The position numbers were made by a program, and so were the translations under genes. The notes below the pieces were generated by a model. That model was not told the origin of the DNA, made no database searches, and worked only from the letters and a program-made list of their open reading frames with translations. A stretch of DNA of 64,000 nt from Chloroflexota bacterium (GTDB taxonomy: Bacteria > Chloroflexota > Anaerolineae > Aggregatilineales > Phototrophicaceae): assembly GCA_011523735.1 (NCBI GenBank), contig WTGB01000155.1, positions 21,785-85,784 on the forward strand. The letters are read 5' to 3'. Shown one piece after another: positions 25,733 through 33,097 of this stretch. How positions within the stretch are numbered: the first letter of the stretch is position 1; the number at the start of each line of letters is the position of its first letter.

Positions 25733-26641
25733 TTACTTGGTGATTGTTAATAGGCTGCTGTGGATGTAAGCAGCCTCGCCCTCAAATATAAACTCCACCC
25801 AGACCGCATTGCCACTGATGTTTTCGCCGTCGACTCGTCCGGTCAGCTTCACCTGGTCGCCGAATCCCAGCCGGCCCACAATCTCACAATTCGTACTGGC
25901 GCAGGCGCGGACGCGAGCGATCTTGTCATCGCGCGTCATAACGACCAGCGTTTCGCCAGCCGCCTCGGTCGCTGTGGATTGATTAGTGGATGTTGGGAGA
26001 CCGGTCGCTGTTGAGGGCGGTTTGGTCGCCGTGGGTTGATGAGTCGACGGTGGACGGACTGTCGGGCGGACTGTTTTAATGAGGTTCGCGTGCGATGTTA
26101 CGCTATTCTTGGCAATGCCGTCCACAATTATAGAAACAACGAGGTCCGCCTGCGATGTTGCCCTATTCTTGGCATTGCTGTCCGCAATCATATAAAAAGC
26201 GAAAATGATAAGGAATACCAGGCCACTAATTACCAAGGCAGCGATAGGATTCCCTGTTCGATTTGCCACTGTCCCCGGTCGATGCTGCCGTTTTGGCTGT
26301 CCCAATCGGCGGATCTCTTGCAGTTGCGCATCGTCCAAGTCAAACCATTCGCCACGCGCATGACTTTTCGCAAATCGTTTATGCAAATCGCTTTCTGTGG
26401 CGACAGCGTTTTCCGTGCGCAGGATGTGAACCACCTCGGTCTTAAATGGTAGCTCTACACCAAACTTGTTAAGACGGGTCCTGGGATGATTGGTCCGTCC
26501 GATTTTGTAGCGATTTGAGAAATCTACATCTTGAATGACGTAGACATAACCGGCCGGCGCTTCGAGCTTTGGCAGATCTTTATAATTACGCGCCGGCACA
26601 TTGGATAGTTTTTCATTATCTGGCTTAGAGGATTTCGCCAA
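25733..26641 (-). CDS. GIY-YIG (T5orf172-like) / transmembrane / SH3b protein, intact-looking active site
   Basis: This 302-residue protein has three parts. Residues 28-110 form a GIY-YIG domain of the T5orf172/MUG113 type: GYVYVIQ, YKIGRTNHPRTRLNKF (the KIG motif and catalytic-type Arg), TESDLHKRFA (Glu) and GEWFDL. One transmembrane helix lies near 133-153 (PIAALVISGLVFLIIFAFYMI), then a Thr/Pro-rich stalk (about 165-225). An SH3b domain with RVRACASTNCEIVGRL ends the protein. With no signal peptide the expected topology is nuclease domain in the cytoplasm and SH3b outside. It is the only member of the local array that keeps all the nuclease-type residues. The function is unknown; it could sense envelope state or act in defence. 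Confidence 0.8.
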   Translation of the reverse strand: MAKSSKPDNEKLSNVPARNYKDLPKLEAPAGYVYVIQDVDFSNRYKIGRTNHPRTRLNKFGVELPFKTEVVHILRTENAVATESDLHKRFAKSHARGEWFDLDDAQLQEIRRLGQPKRQHRPGTVANRTGNPIAALVISGLVFLIIFAFYMIADSNAKNRATSQADLVVSIIVDGIAKNSVTSHANLIKTVRPTVRPPSTHQPTATKPPSTATGLPTSTNQSTATEAAGETLVVMTRDDKIARVRACASTNCEIVGRLGFGDQVKLTGRVDGENISGNAVWVEFIFEGEAAYIHSSLLTITK

Positions 26642-26705
26642 ATCACCCGCGCCTTTCCTAAAATCGCCGCCAACATTATAGCATGGTGTTCGTATGGTTT
26701 AGGTC

Positions 26706-26748
26706 GGGCAGCGATCACTGTCCGATCAGTTTGACGCTGGATGTGTGA
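26706..26748 (+). pseudogene. Remnant of a second xthA 3' end
   Basis: This 43-base segment encodes GSDHCPISLTLDV and a stop, like the end of xthA at 24858-24900. There is one mismatch over the first 39 bases, which is silent (AGT for AGC). The last sense codon is also a silent change (GTG for GTC), and the stop is TGA instead of TAG. Homology stops abruptly at both ends. It is the tail of a displaced or duplicated xthA gene. Confidence 0.8.
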
Positions 26749-26808
26749 TATTCGCCGCAGAGGCGCAGAAGTAAAACCGCGTTCGTCATGCGAAAATTGA
26801 TATGTAGT

Positions 26809-26846
26809 GATGGCGCAGGCGGGCGACTCACAGAGTCGCCCCTACG
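26809..26846. repeat. Dispersed palindromic element, copy 1
   Basis: GATGGCGCAGGC is followed by the palindrome GGGCGACTCACAGAGTCGCC, then CCTACG. The same 5' extension precedes copies 3 and 4. It lies between the xthA remnant and the next minus-strand gene. Confidence 0.85.
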
Positions 26847-26931
26847 GATTTCGATATGACTGGCAATAGAATTTGGCAGGTTCATTAAAAAGAGACGCAG
26901 GGGGCACAGAGAGTCTCATGGAGATTCGCCG

Positions 26932-27663
26932 TCAGCGACTGTTTTGTAATAGCGTGATGAATGCCACCATTAACATTATCAAAACAAATTTGAGGACTTT
27001 GCCACGGGGAGTCTGGAAAAATTCCTCGCTGCGCCTCGACAAGTGCAGCAGCCACGCAAGGGGGTCGTCAGAATCGACTTGACGCTCGTCGGCGTCGCGC
27101 TCGCGAAATCGTCGTAGCGACCGCTCGCCGTAGCGACGGTATGCCGATGATGGTCGCTGAGTATAGGCTTGCCGAAACTCCTCGGCTTCACTTGTCCCGC
27201 GAAGATAGGAATGAGCCAGCCGTTCGTAGCGTGAGATTCGCTTGGGCCGCGTCTCTTGCTTGGCGTTGGGCGGGCGTTGCGGCGTCAGATAATGACTGGG
27301 GTAGGCGTCAATCTGTAAGACCGACTGTCGCAAGGCTTCCAACTGATACGGGTCCAATTCAAGCCAATCGCCGCTGAGGCGGGCATGATACAGGTCATAA
27401 AGTTCCGCCTCGGTCGCCGCCAGATCTTCCGTCTGCAAAATCGAAACAAGCTCAATACCGAAGCTGCGCTTTGTCTCGTTGAGCAGCGCTTCAATGTAGG
27501 GTTCGGGATGCGCCGCGCCCTCAATGCGATAGCTGTCGCTGTCGATATCGCGAATCACGCAGATGTAGCCAGCCGGCGCCTGCAGTTCCCGCAGCGATGC
27601 ATAATCCTTCGGGTTCAGGCTTTGCAAGATTTCCAGCTCCCTAGCCCATGTGAGTAGCGTCAA
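26932..27663 (-). CDS. Degenerate GIY-YIG-like protein with C-terminal membrane anchor (type B, copy 1)
   Basis: This 243-residue protein has an N-terminal domain (about residues 26-110) that aligns with the GIY-YIG domain of its neighbour: APAGYICVIRDID, SYRIEGAAHPE, TEAELYDLYHARL, GDWLELD. The KIG triad is replaced (RIE) and the catalytic Arg position is lost, so nuclease activity is unlikely. A basic, Arg/Tyr-rich middle (about 120-205) leads to a C-terminal hydrophobic helix (VLKFVLIMLMVAFITLL), a tail anchor. It is a close paralogue of 29071-29802. It lies 68 bases after the type-A gene at 27732-29000 on the same strand. The function is unknown. Confidence 0.75.
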   Translation of the reverse strand: MTLLTWARELEILQSLNPKDYASLRELQAPAGYICVIRDIDSDSYRIEGAAHPEPYIEALLNETKRSFGIELVSILQTEDLAATEAELYDLYHARLSGDWLELDPYQLEALRQSVLQIDAYPSHYLTPQRPPNAKQETRPKRISRYERLAHSYLRGTSEAEEFRQAYTQRPSSAYRRYGERSLRRFRERDADERQVDSDDPLAWLLHLSRRSEEFFQTPRGKVLKFVLIMLMVAFITLLQNSR

Positions 27664-27731
27664 GCAAGTAAGGTGCAGTTTCGCAGGATTAACCCGGAAC
27701 TGTTTGTCATTAGAGACGCTACATCATTGTA

Positions 27732-29000
27732 CTATGGGCGCGTCAATAGGCTGCTGTGGATGTAAGCGATTTCGCCCTGAAACTCGAACTCGATCCATAT
27801 CCCGCTGTCATTGACGGTCTCGCCCTCAGCTTGCCCGCTAGGCTGAAGCGCATCGCCCGGGCGCAGCCGGCCGACGATCTCACAATCAGTGCTGGGGCAA
27901 GCGCGGACGCGGGCATTCAGGTTGTTCACCGTCTCGACAACCAGGACTTCGATTTCAACCTCAGTCGCGGTCGCTGTGAATGTAGATGTTGGAGCCAATG
28001 TCGCGGTTTCCGTTGGCGTCGCCGTTGCGGTCTCGGTAGCGATTGCTGTCGAAACGACAAGGTCCGTCGCTGGCAGCGGCGTCGCCGTAAGCGCCGGCTT
28101 TTGCGTCGGCAATTCGGTTGTCGCCACGATTGGCGGTCTGGTCGATAGTTGACTGCGGTGAACGAACTGCACCCTACCTTTGTGCGCGAAGGCAATCCAG
28201 ATCGTATCTCCCTTCACCGGCTCGCCCCGCTGATACCGCAAAGATACGAGCCTGAATCCTACTTCCAATAATGCGTTTGGCGGGCAGGTTGTGCGTGCGC
28301 AGCCGCGGACAGGCGCCGGTGCGCGGACGTAAAAGATCTCCCCTTGCCCGGGAGCAATAGTAGGCGTCTCCGTCACGCTGGCGCCAGCCTCCCGTGCGAT
28401 ACCAGTGGGTGCAGCTTGCCTCGGTTGGGAATCCAATAATCTTGAGATCTCTCGGCGGATGTCCTTTCCTCGCGTCACGACAAGCGCAAGAAGCGCGACA
28501 ATCAGCAGCAAGATAAGCCAGGCTGTCCAGCGGCGCGCCGGGCGCTTTTCCTGCGGCTGCAAATAGGCGAAGGGAGACTCTGGCGCCGTTCGGACAATCT
28601 TCGCATCCTGAACGAGGGACTCCGCGCCCATTTCATTGAGGGCGAGTTCCCGCAGTGACAGCGCTTGCGGGCGACCGATCTCGTCGAACTGCCCTACCCC
28701 CGCGTCATCGAGATCAAACCACTCCCCCACGCTGCCGCGCCCGGCAAAGCGATCGTGCAATTCAAGCGCCAAGCCGGCGGCGTTCTCCGCCTCCAGAATA
28801 AGCGCCAATCTGGTCTCGATCGACAGGTCGGCGACGCGCCGGATCTGATCGCGGTCAATCCGCTGCAAACGCGCAATTTTGAAACGATTGCCGTAGTCCA
28901 CATCCTGGATGACCACAACATAACCGGCCGGCGCTTTCAGCCGGGGCAGATTGGCCGCTTGCTGGGTTGGGATGCGGCTGAACTGTTGAGGGATCTGCAA
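27732..29000 (-). CDS. GIY-YIG-derived / transmembrane / double SH3b protein (type A, copy 2)
   Basis: This 422-residue protein repeats the layout of 25733-26641 but has two SH3b domains. The N-terminal domain (about residues 22-110) keeps GYVVVIQDVDYGNRFKIA and GEWFDL, but KIG has become KIA and the Arg helix is altered, so catalysis is doubtful. A transmembrane helix sits near 157-175 (WTAWLILLLIVALLALVV). The first SH3b (about 225-290) contains RGCARTTCPP. A long Thr/Ala/Pro stalk follows, and the second SH3b (about 350-420) contains RVRACPSTDCEIVGRL. Both have Cx4C. Together with the gene at 29071-29802 it forms a two-gene unit repeated downstream. Confidence 0.78.
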   Translation of the reverse strand: MQIPQQFSRIPTQQAANLPRLKAPAGYVVVIQDVDYGNRFKIARLQRIDRDQIRRVADLSIETRLALILEAENAAGLALELHDRFAGRGSVGEWFDLDDAGVGQFDEIGRPQALSLRELALNEMGAESLVQDAKIVRTAPESPFAYLQPQEKRPARRWTAWLILLLIVALLALVVTRGKDIRREISRLLDSQPRQAAPTGIAREAGASVTETPTIAPGQGEIFYVRAPAPVRGCARTTCPPNALLEVGFRLVSLRYQRGEPVKGDTIWIAFAHKGRVQFVHRSQLSTRPPIVATTELPTQKPALTATPLPATDLVVSTAIATETATATPTETATLAPTSTFTATATEVEIEVLVVETVNNLNARVRACPSTDCEIVGRLRPGDALQPSGQAEGETVNDSGIWIEFEFQGEIAYIHSSLLTRP

Positions 29001-29070
29001 GGCTCGCTCTTCCCGCTCCAGTCGGTCACATCGCCGATTTTAACACGTTCGTCAGCGGCAAAGCATCTTG

Positions 29071-29802
29071 TCAATACCTGGACATAGGACCAAATACAAA
29101 GAGGCCGATAAGCATGAGGAGCAAGATTACGCTAATGACGATACCGGGATGATTGACAAATACATCTTCAAAGAATGCGCCGGCTCGATCGCGTAAGGAG
29201 AGACGCTCATCGCCGCGATGCCGAGACATATCACGATTGCGCCGCAGCGACCGCGCGCCGTATCGTCTTTCCGGTAGCGGTGTACGCGTTCGGGGGCGGT
29301 TCCATTGGCCGCGGTTGGGACCAGTAGATGGTCGGGAATAAGCGCGCCGAAACCCCTCGGCTTCATTTGTCCCGCGATGATAAGAACTTGCCAGCCGTTC
29401 GTAGCCTGAGATTGGTTTGGGCTGCGTATCTTGCTTGGCGTAAGGCGCGCGCTGAGGCGTCAGATAATGGCTGGAGTAGACATCAATCTGCAAAACCGAT
29501 CGGCGCAAGACTTCCAGTTGATAGGGGTCTAGCTCAAGCCAATCGTGGCTCAAACGGGCATGATACAGTTCATAAAGCTCAGCCTCGGTCGCCGCCAGAT
29601 CCTCCGTCTCCAGAATCGAAACAAGCTCAATACCGAAGCTGCGCTTTGTCTCGTTGAGCAGCGCCTCAATATACGATCCGGGCTGCGCTGCGGCCTCAAT
29701 GCGATAGCTGTCGCTGTCGATATCGCGAATCACGCAGATATAGCTGGCCGGCGGTTCAAGACGCGGCATTATTGCATAATCTTTTGGAACGATGCTTTTC
29801 AA
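29071..29802 (-). CDS. Degenerate GIY-YIG-like protein with C-terminal membrane anchor (type B, copy 2)
   Basis: This 243-residue protein is a strong paralogue of 26932-27663. Large parts of the first 130 residues are identical or conservative (SYICVIRDIDSDSYRIE, YIEALLNETKRSFGIELVS, LELDPYQLEVLRRSVLQID). The middle has diverged and is Arg-rich. The C-terminus has a hydrophobic helix (IVISVILLLMLIGLFVFG). As in its paralogue, the KIG motif is lost. It is the first gene of the four-gene minus-strand array, 70 bases upstream of the type-A gene. It may be a non-catalytic partner of the type-A proteins; that is inference from the repeated pairing. Confidence 0.75.
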   Translation of the reverse strand: MKSIVPKDYAIMPRLEPPASYICVIRDIDSDSYRIEAAAQPGSYIEALLNETKRSFGIELVSILETEDLAATEAELYELYHARLSHDWLELDPYQLEVLRRSVLQIDVYSSHYLTPQRAPYAKQDTQPKPISGYERLASSYHRGTNEAEGFRRAYSRPSTGPNRGQWNRPRTRTPLPERRYGARSLRRNRDMSRHRGDERLSLRDRAGAFFEDVFVNHPGIVISVILLLMLIGLFVFGPMSRY

Positions 29803-29945
29803 TGCGCCATTTCCCGCTAGGCCGATTTCAGCTACAAGCCAACTTAGACTTCTATTTTAGCATCTGTCGCGGCGGGATCGCCTTCAGTCTCACGCTCATT
29901 GACCGGCGACCGCCGGGGAGAGCCGCGCGTATATGCTGAGAAGAG

Positions 29946-29951
29946 TATAAT
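29946..29951 (+). promoter_or_regulatory. -10 element next to a possibly leaderless gene
   Basis: TATAAT ends six bases before the ATG at 29958, so transcription would begin at or near the start codon. No ribosome-binding site lies between them. No convincing -35 is seen. Confidence 0.45.
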
Positions 29952-29957
29952 GCAGCT

Positions 29958-30530
29958 ATGGATATCCGCCGCATCATTGATGATAGCTACCGAAACGCCT
30001 CAAAGGCATTGGTCATGGGCACATCGCTGGCGGCTCTAGCCCGCGCCCGCGAACGCGCCTTCGTCAAGAGCCTGGTAGCGGAACTCCAGGGGATCTTCGC
30101 CGATGACGATATCCGCGTCTTCTCAGCCTACGGTCGGCGCAACTCTCGCGACTTCGGGGCGGAAAAACTACTGAGCGACATCGCGGTCGGTCGCATTGAT
30201 GAAAGCTGCGCGAGCGGACGCGAAGCAGAGAACTTTCTTTTCGTCGCCGCGTTATTGTGGCAAATCGAAGTCGACTTCTCGCGCGAATGGCGCCGGGCTA
30301 TCCACGCCATCAACCGGCTTAACGGCGGGTCGGCCGACAACAAGCTGCTCATTGGCGCTCATTTGCCGCGGGGAGGCGATGACTATTTGCAGACGCTGCG
30401 AGCTCCGTTTGCCGCCGGCACGGGGGTGGCGCATATCGCGTTCATCCCGCATCCGGCCGATTGGGACAGCAGCGAGGACGCGCCGGTCCTTTGGCGTCTG
30501 AGCGACGGCGAGTGGTCTGAAGCGACTTGA
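29958..30530 (+). CDS. Protein of unknown function
   Basis: This is a 190-residue soluble protein with no recognised family. The central segment (LFVAALLWQIEVDFSREWRRAIHAINRLNG, then NKLLIGAHLP) has a strand-helix-strand pattern with spaced acidic and Lys residues. It faintly recalls PD-(D/E)XK-type folds, but this is a weak impression only. The start ATG 29958 follows a TATAAT by six bases, suggesting a leaderless message. It is divergent from the GIY-YIG array and lies 38 bases upstream of a secreted or anchored protein gene on the same strand, so it may belong with the array or with the following genes. Confidence 0.6.
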   Translation: MDIRRIIDDSYRNASKALVMGTSLAALARARERAFVKSLVAELQGIFADDDIRVFSAYGRRNSRDFGAEKLLSDIAVGRIDESCASGREAENFLFVAALLWQIEVDFSREWRRAIHAINRLNGGSADNKLLIGAHLPRGGDDYLQTLRAPFAAGTGVAHIAFIPHPADWDSSEDAPVLWRLSDGEWSEAT

Positions 30531-30568
30531 AGCTCAGGCAGCGCGAGGGAATACACACAGGAGACAGG

Positions 30569-31564
30569 ATGCCCAAACTACATTTACTTGCCGTGCTCCT
30601 CTTGCTCTTTGGCGGCTTCTTCGCCCTTTGGCGAAGTCAGTCGGAAACGATCATGCGCGATATGCCTGAAATCCGCGCTGTTACGATCGGCGTCGACGGC
30701 CGGCTAATCATAAACGGCGCGCTAGCCCCGGACTGCTCTGCCCCGCTGCGAGCCGATGTCAACAGCTTTCCTGAAAACCTTGACATCCAACTGTATCGCA
30801 AGCGCTCATCGTTGGCGGCCTGTGGCATGGGGTTCGCGCCTTTTATCTTCGAGCTGGTCCCGGAAACTGCGAGCCAACCTCCCTATCTGATTATCAATGA
30901 CGACGCCTGGACGCGCGCGCCCGACGAGCCTGGCGCTGACGCGAGCTATGAAGCGGGGAGCCTCTTTCCTATTCATGTTGACGACGCCAGCCTGACGCTT
31001 GACGCGAGCGGCGACCTGCTGCTGTCACTGCGCGGCAATCAGGCGGTCGGCTGCGATCTGCCGGAGCTTTACACAATGCGCGAAGTGGACGGTCGCATTC
31101 AGATCGGAGTCTACAACGCTATGAGCGCCGATATCACCTGCCCCGATATGCTGGTTGAGGTTCATGAGATCATCAGCCTGCCCGCAACCGAATTGCCCAT
31201 CGATACGTTATTTGAGGTGAATACTCTTCTCATTGACGGAATGGAGACGCAAAACGTGAATGACAATGACAAAGTCTTGACCCATATCTTCCGCGTGGAT
31301 GTCGCCATAACAGAAGCGGAGCCCAGACAGATCAGCCTGAAAGTCGAGGGCGAACACCCCGATGGCTGCGACTTGCCGGTCCATGTCGAGCAATCGCGCG
31401 CGGGCAATACGGTACATGTCGAGGTCTACCGCAAAGTGCCGGCCGATATGATTTGCCCGATGATCCTGCGGCCTTATCAAGGAACGGTCCAACTGGACGG
31501 CGAATTCGAAGCGGGCAGTTACACTATCAATGTGAATGCACATTCGCAAACGATCGGCATTTGA
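30569..31564 (+). CDS. Membrane-anchored protein with three Cys-pair repeats, unknown function
   Basis: This 331-residue protein has an N-terminal anchor or signal (LHLLAVLLLLFGGFFALW). The rest consists of three related units of about 100 residues, each with one early and one late Cys: APDCSAPL...AACGMGF, VGCDLPE...ITCPDML, and DGCDLPV...MICPMIL. The units share a beta-rich pattern (for example GRIQIGVYN and NTVHVEVYR), and each pair could form a disulfide outside the cell. ATG 30569 is chosen because AGGAGACAGG precedes it; the frame is open from 30527. The next gene starts 12 bases downstream and is also exported, so they are probably one operon. No family was recognised. Confidence 0.7.
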   Translation: MPKLHLLAVLLLLFGGFFALWRSQSETIMRDMPEIRAVTIGVDGRLIINGALAPDCSAPLRADVNSFPENLDIQLYRKRSSLAACGMGFAPFIFELVPETASQPPYLIINDDAWTRAPDEPGADASYEAGSLFPIHVDDASLTLDASGDLLLSLRGNQAVGCDLPELYTMREVDGRIQIGVYNAMSADITCPDMLVEVHEIISLPATELPIDTLFEVNTLLIDGMETQNVNDNDKVLTHIFRVDVAITEAEPRQISLKVEGEHPDGCDLPVHVEQSRAGNTVHVEVYRKVPADMICPMILRPYQGTVQLDGEFEAGSYTINVNAHSQTIGI

Positions 31565-31576
31565 GGGAGCGGAAAC

Positions 31577-33022
31577 ATGCGATTTCGAATCTTGGCAATA
31601 CTCGCGATTTTCTGCCTATGCAGCTTGAGTACCGTCAGCGCGCAGGGAAGCGACAGTATTGCCGTCACGATCTACAATCAGGGCGCCGCCTTGATCCGCG
31701 ACCAGCGAACGCTGACGTTGGAACAGGGTGTCAATACCCTCAACTTTCGCGATGTCGCCGCCACCATCGACGCGACATCCGTCACCTTCCGATCGCTGAC
31801 TGACCCGGACGGCGCCATCGTCCTGGAGCAGAATTACATTTACGACCTGGTTAATTTGGAAGCGCTGCTTGCGCGCTACCTTGACGAAACGGTCAGCATC
31901 ACCGCAGTCGACGGCACAGTGTACAGCGGCGAATTGCTCAGCGGACGCCATGGCGAAGCCATCCTTCGCACAGCTGAGGGCGAGCTTCTTGTCCTGCGGC
32001 TTTATGACGCGCGCGATATCCGCTTCCCCGCAATTTCAGAGGGCGATGGCTTGATCACCCGGCCGACCCTGCAATGGCTGCTGCGGAGCGCGAGCGGCGG
32101 CGAGCATCAGGTTGAGATCACCTACCTGGCTGGCGGCATGAATTGGACCGCCGACTACAACATGCTCTTAAGCGCCGGCGAGACATCGCTGGATCTCAGG
32201 GGCTGGGTCACCCTCGACAATCATAGCGGCCGCGCTTTTAATGACGCGCGCCTGAAATTGGTCGCTGGCGATGTTCATCGGATACAGCCGGAGCCGATTA
32301 TCGCCGAAGCGCGCGCAATGGCTTTTGATATGGCGGAAGAACAAGCAGAAACGGTGGAACAGCGCGAACTCTTTGAGTATCAACTCTACGAGGTGGCGCG
32401 CCCGGTCTCCATCAAGGACAACGAGACCAAGCAGATCGAATTCGTCAGCGGCGGTGATATCGCGGCCGCGACCTTTTACGTCCTGGACGCGTCACCGCAG
32501 GTTAGCGGCTATTTTTCGCCCATTGACTATGCCGAAGGCTTCGGATCGCTGGAGAGCGCTGTCTTGACCTATCTCGAATTCAACACCGGCGATGAGAGCG
32601 GCTTGGGGGCAGACTTGCCCGCCGGGCGTATGCGCGTCTATCAGCAAGATGCGGATGGCGCCGGCTTGCTCATCGGCGAAGACCGCATCAATCACACAGC
32701 GCAAGGCGAAGATGTGACGATCCTGCTCGGCAAAGCTTTCGACTTGGTCGGTGAGCGGACGCAGACCGACTTCGAGACTGTCTCGCGCACAGTTGTAAGA
32801 GAGAGCTTTGAGATCCGCCTGCGCAACCGCAAGGATGACGAAGCGGTCGAAATCCGTGTGCCAGAGCGGCTCTATCGCTGGAGCGACTGGCAGATCACCG
32901 AAAGTTCAGCGCCATTCGAGAAGCTGGATTCTTCGGCAATAGAGTTTCGCATAACGGTGGCGCCGGGCGCGGAAGAAGTCTTCACCTATACGGTGCAGTA
33001 TACATTCCCGCAGAACCGCTAG
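31577..33022 (+). CDS. Exported DUF4139-type protein
   Basis: This 481-residue protein has a clear signal peptide (FRILAILAIFCLCSLSTVSAQ) and no other membrane helix. The body matches the general pattern of DUF4139 proteins: an N-terminal beta domain (SIAVTIYNQGAALIRDQRTL), then VEITYLAGGMNWTADYNMLL, GWVTLDNHSGRAFNDARLKLVAGD and a C-terminal GEDVTILLGKAFDLVGERTQTDF. The biochemical role of the family is unknown; members are predicted to be surface or periplasmic. GGGAGCGG precedes the ATG. A CGCCCG/CGGGCG hairpin (33028-33045) follows the stop in the gap to the convergent ppk gene. Confidence 0.8.
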   Translation: MRFRILAILAIFCLCSLSTVSAQGSDSIAVTIYNQGAALIRDQRTLTLEQGVNTLNFRDVAATIDATSVTFRSLTDPDGAIVLEQNYIYDLVNLEALLARYLDETVSITAVDGTVYSGELLSGRHGEAILRTAEGELLVLRLYDARDIRFPAISEGDGLITRPTLQWLLRSASGGEHQVEITYLAGGMNWTADYNMLLSAGETSLDLRGWVTLDNHSGRAFNDARLKLVAGDVHRIQPEPIIAEARAMAFDMAEEQAETVEQRELFEYQLYEVARPVSIKDNETKQIEFVSGGDIAAATFYVLDASPQVSGYFSPIDYAEGFGSLESAVLTYLEFNTGDESGLGADLPAGRMRVYQQDADGAGLLIGEDRINHTAQGEDVTILLGKAFDLVGERTQTDFETVSRTVVRESFEIRLRNRKDDEAVEIRVPERLYRWSDWQITESSAPFEKLDSSAIEFRITVAPGAEEVFTYTVQYTFPQNR

Positions 33023-33097
33023 GTGCGCCCGCTGAATCGGGCGGTCCGGTGGATCGCCCATAGCGCGGTCTTATGCCATATCTTACTGCGCCTGCCG

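Noticed and set aside
24901..26703. A complete integrative element at xthA
   Set aside because: The duplicated 3' end suggests integration, but no integrase or relaxase gene is present, so only a remnant is claimed.
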